64,000 nucleotides of DNA from Helianthus annuus (Eukaryota > Streptophyta > Magnoliopsida > Asterales > Asteraceae): assembly GCF_002127325.2 (NCBI RefSeq), contig NC_035436.2, positions 120,890,771 through 120,954,770 on the forward strand, given 5' to 3'. The notes beneath the pieces were generated by a model. The model did no database searches. It was given only the letters and a program-made list of their open reading frames with translations, and was not told the DNA's origin. A program made the position numbers and the translations under genes. Below are positions 22,746 to 34,716 of the stretch, in pieces; position 1 is the stretch's first letter; the number at the start of each line of letters is the position of its first letter.

Positions 22746-23919
22746 TGACGGGTGGTCCTTTGGACAACCCTTAAGCATGTTAAAAGACAAAATAATCCTC
22801 CACTAAATCGTGTAATTATCTTGAATTAGATAACTACGGTGCTTATGTTTCAGGTGCAGTTTAGGAGCTAAAAGATGGAGTAAACGCAGATTTGGAGGCT
22901 TTGGTGAAGAACGGGTCGAGCGTGGAACAAAAGAAACAACAAAGAAGACAAGGCAGCTGACCACCGTAAATTACGGTCCTGCCGTAATTTACGGTAGACC
23001 TGGATTTTGCATTTTTCTTCACCGTAACACAGTTCATTTGTGCCGTAAAAGAATAATGTCCACCATAAATTACGGTGGAGCCGTAATTTACGGTGGAGCC
23101 TGCGAGCAAAATGTGTAACTGCCATCTTTAAGTTGGTTTTTGAGTGACTTTTCACCAGCTCTCATCATTGGACGGTTCTAGGACAGCATAGGGGCGATTT
23201 TTGGCTTGTGGCTTGGTTTGTGAACAATTTCTATCATTCGGTTTGTTTTCTTGATTCGTACGAACAATAGTTTGATGTTGATGATGATTCACCGAGCCAT
23301 GTCCGGCTAAACTCTTCGGTGATCATCTTAGGTGAATGTTTCTTGAACTTTTGTGTGTTTAATTTCTGCATTTCTAGAATGATATCTTGCGTTGCTTAAA
23401 TGTCATGGTGTATGTTTGATTGTTTGTAGTTTGTTAATCAATATTGCAATTTCTAGTCTTAATCGTACGTTCTTGGTGCCGTTGGCAACCGAGATATCAC
23501 GGGAAGGGTTAGGGTTGGTTATTGATTAATAGGTCATCGGGAAACAACCTCGCGTTTATCTAATCCGAGTACTTTGTTCCCTTTTATCACTTCAATCATA
23601 TATACACGAGTTATGTCTATGTAACTCTTTCTAGTGGAATTACACACAATTGTTTAAAGAAACTGAAACCTAAGGTGATCATTGTTCTCTCCTAATTGTT
23701 TTACAACCAACTTTGATTTGAATTAGTTTTTAATTTAGTTTTCTAAAACAACAATCCAAACTCTTGAATTTTAATTTTCTGCAATTTAGTCTAATAATTA
23801 GTTAAGTACAAAGCTATATAATCGACACATCTTCCACATACTCCCTGAGTTCGATACCCTACTACCACTAATTACAGTTGTTTGGGGATTAAATTTGCGT
23901 GACCCACGACATCACGTCA
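22746..23919 (+). repeat. 3' LTR of the Athila element
   Basis: 1174 bp, same length as the 5' LTR with about six substitutions by eye. One of these (ccataaattacgg near 23063) damages one arm of a palindrome. It ends CACGTCA, followed by tctag. Confidence 0.9.
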
Positions 23920-23924
23920 TCTAG

Positions 23925-24122
23925 CTGATGTACTATCATTTCCCCTATACTACACAACTCTTTTTTAATTTTCTAATGTTTTTGGATTTTTATGATTTTA
24001 TCATGTTTTTGTATTTTTCTGCGAATATCTCCCCCTAAAACGAAAACATATTTTTGTGTTTTTGTTTTTATCAAAAAGCAGGAAATACAACTGTACAAAA
24101 GAAAGTGACAACACGACACAGT
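23925..24122 (-). other. Element A post-pol tract with internal polypurine motif
   Basis: On the sense strand TTTTAGGGGGAGA (24040-24028) follows the pol stop and is followed by an A-rich stretch. The same arrangement occurs after pol in element B and after gag in element 0. It resembles the true polypurine tract but is far from the LTR. Confidence 0.55.
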
Positions 24123-27100
24123 TCATGTCAGATCGCCGCCCAATTCGGCTTCACATTCGATTACCCTCCCAGATTGCAGATTTTTCATCCCATTTAACCT
24201 TAAAATATAGTAAAATCTCTTTTTATCAAAAGGTTTTGTGTAAAAATCAGCTTTCTGATCATCGGTGCCCACATGTTCAATCCGTATTAATTTCTTTTCG
24301 TGACAATCTCGTACAAAATGATGACGGATTTCAATGTGTTTTGTTTTCGAATGATGAACTGGATTTTTAGTAACATTTATGGCCGCTTCATTGTCCACAA
24401 ATATCGGTGTATCCAATAACTGCAAACCGAAGTCGCGCATCTGCTGTTGGATCCAGAGGATCTGCGAGCAACAGCTAGAGGCTGAGACGTACTCAGCCTC
24501 ACATGTGGAGAGCGCAACTGCAGTTTGTTTCTTGCACTGCCAGGTAACGAGTCGAGTTCCGAAGAACTGGCACCCAGCAGTGGTGGACTTTGCATTCTGC
24601 TTACAGCTACCAAAATCTGAATCAGCGAAACCGGATAAAGTGAAGTCACCCGAACGAGGGTACCACAAGCCGATGCTTGGGTAGCCCTTCAAATACCGTA
24701 AGATGCGTTTGACGATCATCAGGTGTGACTGCTTCGGATTCGACTGATATCTTGCACAGAGACATGTCGGGTACATGATGTCAGGACGGGAAGCTGTGAG
24801 ATACATTAACGAACCAATGATCGATCGGTATAACGTTTCATCCATCTTCATGCCTTGTTCGTCAGGACAAATACCATGGTTCTGTGCGAGGGGGGTGGAT
24901 GCAGGACTGCAATCTGTCATATCGAACTTGTCTAGCACGTCCTTTACATACCTTGTCTGATGAATGAAGATTCCGTCGGACATTTGTTCTACCTGCAGCC
25001 CGAGGAAGAACTTCATCTCCCCCATCGAACTCATTTCGAACTTCTTCTTCATTACTCTCTCAAACTCTTTGCACAAATCGTCGTTGGTGGAACCAAAAAT
25101 TATATCATCAACGTATATCTGCACGATCAGCAAGTGGCCTGCTTCTTCTTTTGTGAACAGAGTGCTGTCTACTGTGCCTCTCGTGAACCCGTTGTCCAGC
25201 AAGTAGGTCGAAAGCGTCTCATACCAGGCTCTCGGGGCCTGGTGCAAACCGTATAATGCTTTATCCAGTAGATACACCTTGTCTTTGTTCAGTGGATCTG
25301 CAAACCCCGGTGGTTGCCCCACGTAAACTTCTTCTCTAATTTTGCCATACAGGAAAGCTGATTTGACGTCGAGTTGATAGACTTTGAAATCTTTCCAAGA
25401 TGCAAAGGCTAGAAAGATGCGAATTGCTTCAAGCCTTGCAACCGGCGCGTAAACCTCATCATAGTCTATTCCCTCCTACTGGCTGAAGCCTTGGACCACT
25501 AGTCGTGCTTTGTTCCTCACCACGACTCCTCTATCGTCTCGTTTACATTTAAAGACCCATTTCGTCTTTATTAACTTCTGATTTTTTGGCAGATCAACAA
25601 GTCTCCAGACGCCCAATTTCTCGAACTGTTGTAGTTCCTCCTGCATAGCATTCACCCAACTGTCCTCGGTCAATGCTTCTTTGTAGGTCCTGGGCTCTAT
25701 CTGCGAAATAAAACATTTAAGTGAGACTTCATTCTGCATATCAGCGATAGATGAATAAAAACATGTAAAAGCACGGTCTATCTGATGTCTCATCTTGACA
25801 CCACTCTGTAGATCGCCAATAATTTGTTCTGAAGGGTGGTAAGACAGCGTCTGTGGCATCACCGTATCAGGCACCACTACTTTCGATTCCAGATTCGAAA
25901 TGTCGAGATCAACGGTTTGATCAACAGCCTCCTCTGATGTCTCATTTGGTTCCTCGTCAAAGGTAGGAGCGGGTTCCTCCTCTGAGTCGTCAGAAACGTC
26001 AAATGACGGAGCTGGTTCCTCTGGCGGTTCATGAATAGTTCCACTTGGTCCTGCTTCATCATCGTGAGTACCCACGGTGGGTATAGGAATATCTAGCGGT
26101 CTAGATACTGGCTCTTGTGACTGACTTTGCTGATACAGGTACATAAGAGCAAGTTCCTCATCACTCGGCTCGGACGGCAAATGAAACGATTCCCAGAGTT
26201 TGTCGTAGTCGAACAGGAATCTTTGTCCGGGAAGTTGTTGCGATGGCGTGTGCTTCTGACAATCCACATGATGGACCTGAATCACCTTCCCCAGACATGG
26301 TACAAACACCCTTTTTAGCGGGCTGGCGTAACCTACAAAGAACCCTTCATTAGCTTTTGCGCCGAATTTACCATCAACATCTATAAAAGTACACGGAGAG
26401 CCAAAAGGTTCTAGGAACTCAAGATTTGGCTTGTAACGGTGCAGCAGCTCAAAACACGTCTTTTTGTATTTCTTCACGGTGAGAACTCGGTTCAAAGTAT
26501 AGCATGCCGCTGAAACTGCTTCACTCCAGAAGTAAATCGGAAGCTTGGAATCGGCCAACATTGTACGTACAGTCTCGATCAGGGTCCTGTTCTTTCGTTC
26601 AGCTACGCCGTTCTGCTGTGGTGTGTACGGCGCACTGAATTCATGAAGTATCCCCTTCTCGTTGCAGAACTCGTACATTTTATTATTCTTGAACTCCGTT
26701 CCATTGTCGCTCCGAATTCTCCTGATGGGCAACTTGTACACCGTTTCCATCTTCTTAAACAAAATCATCAACGTCTCGAAAGTTTCATCTTTTCTCTCCA
26801 AGCATGCCACCCACGAAAACCTCGAATAATCATCTGTCACCACCAAGAAATAAGAATCCCCACTGATGCTTTTGACATTGACAGGCCCGAAGAGATCCAT
26901 ATGCAATCTCTCGAGAGGTAACTTGATAGTGTTGAGCATCTTCAGCGGATGTGACTTTCGAACCTGTTTACCCTTTTTACAAGCAATGCAATCATCAGGC
27001 AAATGAAAGTTTTTTACATTTACACCTTCAACTAAATCATTGTGCACCAGAAAATTCATCTTTCGTACATAAATATGACCCATTTTCCGGTGCCACATCA

Positions 27101-27572
27101 TAGTTTCTTTTTCAGTAGCTTTTGATTTTGTGACAAAACATTGTTTTTGAGGAGTTGTTGGCGTTGCAGCGCTCATATCTAAAATGTAAAGATCGTTAAC
27201 CCTCGGAGCGCGCAACAGCACCAACTCATCAGGGACTTTAAACCCTGGCTTTAAAACTAAACACTCTGATTTTGTAAAATGAACACTAAAATCCTTATCA
27301 CATATTTGTGATATACTCAACAAGTTGTTTGTTAACTCTACGATGTAGTTCACTTGGTTGAAAGATATCACTCCATTGGTAAGCTTTCCCTGGCCGACAA
27401 TTCTGCCACCTTGGTTTCCAGCAAACCCTATGTAGCTTCCATTTATAGCCTTGACATCATACAAGAGAGCTAATGACCCAGTCATGTGGCGTGATGCTCC
27501 ACTGTCCATTATCCACCTCGAAAGAACAGACTTGGGCAGCCCCTGCAACCAACACACAAACACATTACTCAA
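24123..27572 (-). pseudogene. pol: Element A Pol (Copia order), one nonsense codon
   Basis: The frame opens in a splice-acceptor-like sequence after the gag stop. Protease is WIMDSGASRHMTG. Next come the GAG-pre-integrase zinc domain (HRKMGHIYVRKMNFL, with CIACKKG), integrase with Asp in LHMDLFGP, Asp in RSDNGTEF and Glu in NGVAERKNRTLIE, then RT with YVDDIIFGS, and RNase H ([14 protein letters not shown]). Integrase before RT identifies Ty1/Copia. A single in-frame TAG at 25476-25478 lies early in RT; everything else in the frame is open to the stop at 24123. The region between integrase and RT is acidic and Pro-rich, which is typical of Sireviruses. Gag is in another frame. Confidence 0.88.
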
Positions 27573-30500
27573 ACAATGATGCCCACGATTTCTTCACTTC
27601 TGACACAGACCCGAACACTATATCGCACTTCTCATTTGTTTTAGGAAAGTTAAATGTAACATTTGAAGCATTTTCTTTCACATCTTGTTTTACTTTGCTG
27701 TTAATTGTGGGAAATTCTGATAAAAACTTATCAAGCTCAGTCTCAAATTCAACAACATCATCTTTAACAAGATTTGACTCATTTTTCAAAACACTTTCCA
27801 TTTTCTTGATTTCAACTGGCGGTTTCGATTTCACGATCCATGATTGATTTTCAAAAACTTTTGCTTTGGGGTAAAACTTTGAAGTCTTGTGAGACTTAGA
27901 AGATTCGCCAATCTCGAAATTCAACTTCGGCTTATCCTCCGACTTCAAGGTTTCACCTCTTTTAAGAATACGGATCGGAGAAATCATTTCTTTTTTACCC
28001 TTTGAAACAACCGGTGATTTTGGTCGAGATTTTTGAACGATTTGTTTTGAAACACTTTTGTTTTGAACCTTAGGTTTTTCAACCTTTGGTTTCTCAACCA
28101 CTTGTTTTTGAACAGATTTTTCAACAACCGGTTTCTTAAAAACTTTCTGACACTTTAGCCATGTGTCCGATTTCATTGCAGCGATATCACACACGTTTAT
28201 CATACTCTACAAAAGTGGTAGTAACAGTTTCCACTTTCAGCTTCTGTGCTGCATTGAAATCGTCCACGGCCTTTTGACTAAAAATGTATTCTTTTTCATT
28301 CTCAGTGCTAGGACCAGCAACAAACACATCATCAATCCTATCTTTTGGCTTAACCACCTGCTTAGCCATTTTCTTCTCAAAACCAATACCTTTTTTCTTT
28401 AACTGATTTTTCTTGTTTTGGCTTTTACCCGCCCCATCTATCTTTTCCGGACTAGTGGGACGTTAAGAACCAACTGATTTTTTCAGTTTCGAAAAGAAAT
28501 CATTTTTCTTGATTTCGTTAACACTCAGTTCAACCAGCTTAAAATCTTTCTCAACATTCTCAAACTTGACGTTCTGAAGCGGAAACTCAATGTCCGAATA
28601 AAGTTTGTCAGTTCCAGCCATAGTGTAAACCACCATGATTGGATCATCATTCGCACTTTTATCCGTTTTCGACAAATAACGATCTAAGAAATTCCCATCC
28701 TCCTCAGAATCACTGACAGACTCCACCGAATTAGCCTTCTCAGATTTTTCACTTTCATCATCCAACACCTGATCAATAACAGTTTTGATAACCTGGGATT
28801 CGTTATCAGTGTCAGATGCAGTGAAAGTGATGTCAATATTATCAGGTAACTCTTTTTCAATTGTTTCCAGTTTGATGCTTAACGCAGCTTCCACCCCATC
28901 TGGATACTTCTGAGTATAATGATTCCACATTGGGGGTGGAACGCTGTTAAAGACAGGTGAAGCATGTAGCTGTTGAGGTACAATTTGTTCTAACACATAC
29001 GATGAAGCCACATAGCTCATCAACTTTTGATCAATTCTGTCATTCTCAATTTTAACCAACTCAAGTTCTTTTCTTAAAGATGCGATCGTGTCAAGATGAA
29101 AATTAACTTCTCTTTGTTTATCAAACAATGTGGATTGAGCCAACTTTGTTGCTTTATCATTTTCAATACTCTCTTTTTGAATCATTTTGATTGACCTAGA
29201 TAACGTGTCATATGCCTCTTTTACCTGTTCTAGATCAAACTTCACCAAATCAGTATGTTGTTTCAATTCCTGATACTTAGTGTCTTTTTCAAGACACTCC
29301 ATGCAAGGTTGTAAACAACTTTGACATGGTGTTTCGGGAATTGAAACATTTTCAACAATAATCTTATCCTCACACACAACTTTACCGACTTGATTTGACT
29401 CTGACTCAGACGATTTGACAACTTTGACCTCTAGGACTCCAATTTCCTCTCCTAGAACTGACATCTTATCAACTGACTCCTGGAAATCTGTGTCTACCTC
29501 TTTCAACTTGCTCATCAACGCTTTGTCTGCAATTTCCTTTAGAGCCTCTCCATTCATCTCTTGGAAACGTCGATCACCTCCTCGACTGCTCCTTTCTCTT
29601 CTTCAAATCTCGGACACGTTCCAGTTCTCGACTCTTCAAAGTAATCTGCAAAAGAATCAAAAATGTTAGGAGGCAGAATAGATTTCATTGTATAAACAAA
29701 TTCCTCCTGCCGTGATTGAAAGTTGAGAACTTCAGTCACTGATTCATCAGCTTCTGCAGCACTTTCCGTAGAAACCTTTTCCACTACTTCATGAATCACC
29801 ACATCAACAACCTCAGTAACTTCTTCAACAACAACCTCAGGAACTTCATCAACAACTTCAGTAACTACTTCATCAACCATCTCAGAAACAGACTCAACAA
29901 CACTCTCAGGAACTACTTCACCGACAACCTCAGTAACCACCTCATCGATAACCTTCGACTCTGCAATTGTCTCGGTAATCTCAACTAACTCAGCCATCAT
30001 TGCCTGATCATCCTTTCCTGGAATAAACTTATCCCAACTAAACCCAGAAGCGACTTTTTCATCATCTTGGTTTACAATAAGCGCCTTTTCTGGTTTATTC
30101 TCGATCTGAGGCCTCTGAACAACTGTCTGTTGATTTGGTCTGTGATAGATTGCCTGTCTGTAGCAGTCGTTTGTGAACGGGTTTTGATGATTATTCACTT
30201 CACGGTTGGGGCATTCACGTTTGAAGTGACCACGTTCTTTACACTTAAAACAAGTAACCTTCGACTTATCAAACCCTAACTTTTGATCAGGGCCTGACAG
30301 ACTGCTTCGACCAGTAATCTCCATAAAGCGTTGAGCTCTGCGCACCAAACTCGCCATGCACCATTTTATATCTATCAGTTCAAGTTCTTCAGGATCGATC
30401 TGGTCGTAATCCTCTTTTGTCATATCGGGATTACCGATCCTTCCTGCTACCAAACCCTCATAAGCTTCCAGAACTGATGCTAGTAATGAGATGTGTTGCT

Positions 30501-31532
30501 TGGCTGCATTCTCGGTAATCTCATTCCCATTCTTGATGTTGACAGCTATGTTACACTGCACACCAGATACAAACGCCTGTTGATTTGAACCTGTAGAACT
30601 TTGAGGAGAATTCTGTTCTGAAACTTTAACGTTTGGCTCAAAGTTAGCAAATGGAGTAGACTGGCTTGACTGATAAGTATTTGATGCAGCATTGGAGGTG
30701 TTGTCAGCACTAAACCCTGTCTGAATCTTCGGACTTTGAACATTTGTTGCTGCCGGACTGTTTTTATAATACAATGACACATCTTGCGGCATATTTGCTG
30801 AGTTCATCTTCTTTATCTTTACCAGCTCCAGCTCATGAGCTTCTATTTTCTCGATAAACACACTCAAACTATAGTTCACACAATCTGAACTATTTTTCAA
30901 CATCATCAAATATGTTCCCCATTCTTCATAGGGAAGTGCATCACATAGCTTGTCGATCCATTCCTCATTCGTCTTTTCGATATTCAACCTTCTCATTTCG
31001 ATGACCAAATGACAATATCTCTCTATTAGTTGCTTTGTCGACTCGCCTTTAATTCCAGTGAAGATATCAAACTCTTTCTTTATCAGCGCTTTCTTACTTT
31101 TGATCATAGATGCACTGCCTTTAAACTTCTGTTCCAAAGCTTGCCATATCGATTATGCACTCTCATCGTGCTATAACAGAACTAGAATATCTTCCTTAAT
31201 CGCTTGCTGCAGAATACTAACCATCTTCTTCTCTGCTTTAAACTCTATCTGCTCCGCATCTGTAAGACTTGCGATAGTTTTCAACATATTCAACCCATCC
31301 ATCGGAGGAACATATTTGCGTTCGATTTTCATCCAGCATTCTAGATGGTTGGCTGCACCCAGTTTTTGAATCTCCCGGACCACCCCGAATACTCATCCAG
31401 ACTCATCAACTTTGGCGGCTTCTGCATAGTTCCAAGTTCGTTTTCCAAATTTACGTTTTGCATGATGCTCGCCAGACTCTAAGTAACTCCACCACTACCA
31501 GCAAACATGTTATAAAAGTCTTGGTTTTCCAT
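27565..31532 (-). pseudogene. gag: Element A Gag, heavily broken
   Basis: The ATG at 31532 begins MENQDFYNMFAG. The Copia Gag core follows (HLECWMKIERKY; FDIFTGIKGES; EEWIDKLCDALPYEEW), with one CCHC knuckle CFKCKERGHFKREC at about 30260-30220. A Val/Glu-rich repetitive stretch (VTEVVDEV-like, about 29990-29770), a coiled coil (about 29300-29030) and a Lys-rich tail complete it. Breaks: TAG at 31479-31481, a frameshift near 31385, TAG at 31171-31173, TAA at 31153-31155, a frameshift near 29555, TAA at 28463-28465 and a frameshift near 28190. The end SWASLFE resembles the Gag end of element 0. At over 1300 codons it is long even for Sireviruses, like the 1179-residue Gag of element B. Confidence 0.82.
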
Positions 31533-31960
31533 TTTTAACCACAACGTCGAATTTTACACACAACAGATTAGAAAAGCGGATCAGATAATGACCACAGGAG
31601 CGGACCACAGATAACACTAAGAGCGGACCAGACTTTCGAGCGGACCAGACTTGTCTCTATCAGCGAACCAGAAAGTGATCGTTCGAGCGGACCAGACAAT
31701 AACCCTAGGAGCGAACCTGAAAACTTGTGAACCTTGGAGCGGACCTTAAAAGCGAACCTAAGTTGACGTAAAAGTGGATCTGTTTCTCGAGTGGTTTTTG
31801 GTCACTTTTAGGCTGAATTTGAGTCTAATCTTCTCAAGGGTTTGTTATTAGTAGATTTTACACCTTATGTCAACTTTTCAGTCCATTTCAACCGTTCAAA
31901 CTGTCTGAATCTCCAAAAGTACGGGTAAAAAGCTTTGTATCTGGCAAACTAACTCACAAC
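31533..31960 (-). promoter_or_regulatory. Element A gag leader with repeated GGTCCGCTT words
   Basis: Between primer site and gag ATG, about ten variants of aagcggacc or agcgaacc (plus strand) occur at 31571-31765, spaced irregularly by 15-40 bases. The same word is in the LTR and in the leader of the downstream ORF. Confidence 0.55.
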
Positions 31961-31974
31961 TGGCTCTGATACCA
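31961..31974 (-). other. Primer binding site of element A, initiator Met tRNA
   Basis: The sense strand reads TGGTATCAGAGCCA two bases after the 5' LTR, complementary to the 3' end of plant initiator Met tRNA. Confidence 0.9.
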
Positions 31975-31976
31975 AT

Positions 31977-32427
31977 TGTAGGATCAGTTTTGCCCTCTAG
32001 AATGAGTCAATCAGAGCTAGTGCGTGCCGGAAATGTCGCAGAAATACATTCCAGACATGATACAAAGCAAACAGTGATAGAAAAGAGTAGAAACAGAAGA
32101 ATTATACTTTAAACACACTTCTTCACTTGTATTTCACTTGACGTACGGACAGCACTTCGACATGAGTTCACATACAAGGTTACAAATGAAAAACTGAACA
32201 GGGGTATTTATATAGTATCTGGTCCGCTTATGTGACATGCCACAAAAGCGGATCTCACAAACAATTGGGTTCGCTTTTGTGGACATGTTGACACAAAAGC
32301 GGACCTCTTACATTCAAACCATAAAATTACATTTTAACCCCCTGAACTATACAAAATCAACCTATCTGGACCCTATACATGAAACTAGCATAACAAAGAC
32401 GCAGGCTTTAGACATTGTGTACCAACA
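31977..32427 (-). repeat. 5' LTR of element A
   Basis: 451 bp, partner of 4717-5167. Sense-strand TATATAAATA lies at the reverse complement of about 32206-32215. Eight differences from the 3' LTR are visible by eye. The base run after it (agttg) does not match agaat at the other end. Confidence 0.9.
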
Positions 32428-33027
32428 AGTTGATGAAACCAAATGGACAAACAAGTTCATCAAAAATTAACCTTTTTTGAAAGAAATGGTTCATCAAAAT
32501 AAAAAATTAAAATTGTGAAAAATAAAAAGTCTTTAAAAAACCGATGCTTTTTACGCTTTTCGCCCTTTTACTAACCACTAACCCAACCTCCCACCTTTAG
32601 CCCAAGCCTAACCCTTCACCCAAAAAGTCCTCTTGATATTTACAAAGGTATATAGTTAAAAAGGAGGAGGATTGATTGCTTGGCAAGCCTATAGTAGGAG
32701 TAAGTTCCATGCCGCTCTCGAGTGATTCACTAAAAATACACCTTCGGCCGAGTGTTCAGTGATCCCCCGTGAGGTATGTGAACTTGTATATAAATGGAAT
32801 TTAAAAAAAAGGCATGTTATGCCCTAATAAGTAATTTATCTTATGAAATGTTTTTAATAAATCATGATGAATAGGATTGTAAATAAACAAAAATAAAACT
32901 TAAATAAAGAATCTTGGAAATCCCGATACTCTATGACAAGTCCAAAAACCTTTTCTTCTACCCATTCCTTTTGGGAGTGAAAAAAGCCACATTATAAAGA
33001 GTTTTGCTTGAGGACAAGCAAAGATTC

Positions 33028-33042
33028 AAGTGTGGGGGTATT
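33028..33042 (+). other. Polypurine tract of element E
   Basis: caagtgtgggggtat lies before TGATGTG. The word aagtgtgggg is shared with the Athila element in this window. Confidence 0.7.
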
Positions 33043-34716
33043 TGATGTGCACAAAATGCAACATATAAATTACATCAATTGTGGCATCAAACTAACCCTT
33101 TTTTAGTACTAATGTTGGAAAAAGTGTGCTTTTGTCTTCCTTTTGTATTTTCAGGATTAAATGAGCTCAAATGAACAAAAGAAGCAAAAATACAGCTAAA
33201 TCTAACATAAATACAAGAAAAGGAACAAACGTGGCATGCCCAACTTCCCGACAGCATCTTCCCAAGCAAAACAAAGAAGACAGAAGACTGAACACGCCCC
33301 GTGCTCAGCGAGCACGGGGCCGTGCCCAAGTGTCAGCAGAAAAGATAAAGTGATGGAAGCTTCTACTGCCCACCACGGGGCCGTGCTCAGCGAACACGGG
33401 GGCATGGTCAACTGTTGCAGACGCGTTTAATGAAATTGCGAATTGCAATTAATGAAGAGAGAGACTCGGATGGACACGGGGCCATGCCCAGGCTTCTGTT
33501 CAGCCTATAAATAGGAGTGCTTGGAGCTCTTGCAACTCATCCCTTGGCACACCACATCTCTCACACTTCACCCACCACCCACCACCATCACAACACCATC
33601 ATCCACCACCATCATCCATTGTCCATCATAGAGTGTGTGAGTCGTCTCGGGATCCAAGATTGATCATAAGAGGTCTTGACAATCAAAGGGCATGGTTGCC
33701 TAAGTCTCTTACATCACTTGGTGAAGACAAGTGTTTAGTGTAATACTTTTTATTTTTAATCTTTTGCACTTTTTAATTGGTTTTGTATTAATGACTTTAG
33801 TTACTAGTTTCTTATGTTGAAGGTGATTCTTCCTTATCGTTTGTCCGTGGTGTCTTGGCATTATTTTATTGTCTATATAAAATAAAAGATTTTCACCATT
33901 CATATCTCCACGGTCTATATGGAGGTATGTTGGCTACCTGGTCGGGGGTTAAGGGAACGGTTTGGTAAGAGTCTTGCCATTGTTCAGTGTATAGATCCTG
34001 CAAAGGACCTGGGTCAAATTTAGTAGGACCTCCTTGAATATCCAAAGGTATTGGATGGTGGGGGTCCAAACTCTTTGATCCCCTCATAAGTTAAACTACT
34101 ATTAAAACTTTAACACGGCTACTTAGGACTGTATCCCTGCTGACTCAGACTACTTAGCCGAGGGTAACGCCGCCTTCAAAAGAGGGGCCTACCACATTAT
34201 GCATTAATAACTTAATTAATTATCTTTCAATAATCTGACCCTTTAGGATTGTATCCTTGCTGACTCAAACTACTGGGTTGAGGGTAACGTCACCTTCAAA
34301 AGAGGGGCCTACTACAATAACTAAGATAATCTCTTAAACAAGTGCAAAAGTGCGAAAATAATCAAAGGTTACACTACACACGAGTCGGATCCAAGTGATT
34401 CATCTTGTCTATCTGTTTTTACTTTTATTTTCTTTTTTTTTTCAGCATTTTAGTTAGTTTTATTTTTCTAGTTTAAAAATCTTTTTCTAACATTTTGACT
34501 TGATTAGACGTTGAGGATAAACCGGTACTAAAAGCTCTTGTCTCCTTGGACGACCTCGGTATCTTACCAACACTATACTACGTCCACGATGGGTGCACTT
34601 GCCCATATGTGTGTTTAGTGTTAGTAAATATCGTGTTTATAAATTTAAAACTTGGCTAAAAAGTGTAAAAAGGGCTTAAAATATATACCTAAAACATATT
34701 ACACCGACACACATCA
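33043..34716 (+). repeat. 3' LTR of element E
   Basis: It starts TGATGTG and ends CACATCA, a 7-base inverted terminus. The TATA box TATAAATAGG is at 33506-33515, followed by a CA-rich leader. Upstream, at 33297-33319, the arms CCCCGTGCTC and GAGCACGGGG surround AGC, and variants occur at 33374-33401 and 33474-33490. A tandem pair of about 74-bp units lies at 34123-34196 and 34242-34316. The partner LTR is not in the window, so this could also be read as a recombined single LTR. Confidence 0.75.

Larger units (their letters stand above)
11165..23919 (+). mobile_element. Athila-type Ty3/Gypsy retrotransposon inserted in element A
   Basis: LTRs of 1174 bp (11165-12338 and 22746-23919) begin TGACG and end CGTCA. 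They differ at about six positions by eye. The flanks are tcttg (11160-11164) and tctag (23920-23924), a target duplication with one mismatch. Inside are an Asp-tRNA primer site, gag, pol with RT before integrase and no chromodomain, a third ORF, and a polypurine tract. This is the layout of the Athila clade. All three ORFs are open, so it looks coding-competent and young. Confidence 0.92.
4717..32427 (-). mobile_element. Element A: decayed Sirevirus-type Copia element, split by Athila
   Basis: Read on the minus strand: 5' LTR (32427-31977), initiator-Met primer site, leader with repeated GGTCCGCTT words, gag, pol, polypurine-like tract, noncoding hairpin region, a second leader with the same words, a large downstream ORF, polypurine tract and 3' LTR (5167-4717). 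Without the Athila insertion it is about 15 kb. Gag, pol and the downstream ORF all carry stops or frameshifts. The LTRs are both 451 bp and differ at about eight positions by eye. The flanking five bases differ (agaat on the left, agttg on the right), so no target duplication is seen. It may be a recombinant of two insertions. Confidence 0.88.
32428..34716 (+). mobile_element. Element E: 3' end of an OTA-type (Athila/Tat) Gypsy element
   Basis: 32428-33027 is noncoding 3' sequence ending in gaggacaagcaaag and a polypurine tract like that of Athila. An LTR of 1674 bp follows. No coding part is left, because the left side is cut off at element A. The class is judged from the polypurine context and LTR form, not from proteins. 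Confidence 0.65.

Noticed and set aside
33043..34716. Solo LTR
   Set aside because: A polypurine tract and 3' noncoding sequence lie directly before it, so it is better read as the 3' LTR of a truncated element, though recombination cannot be excluded.
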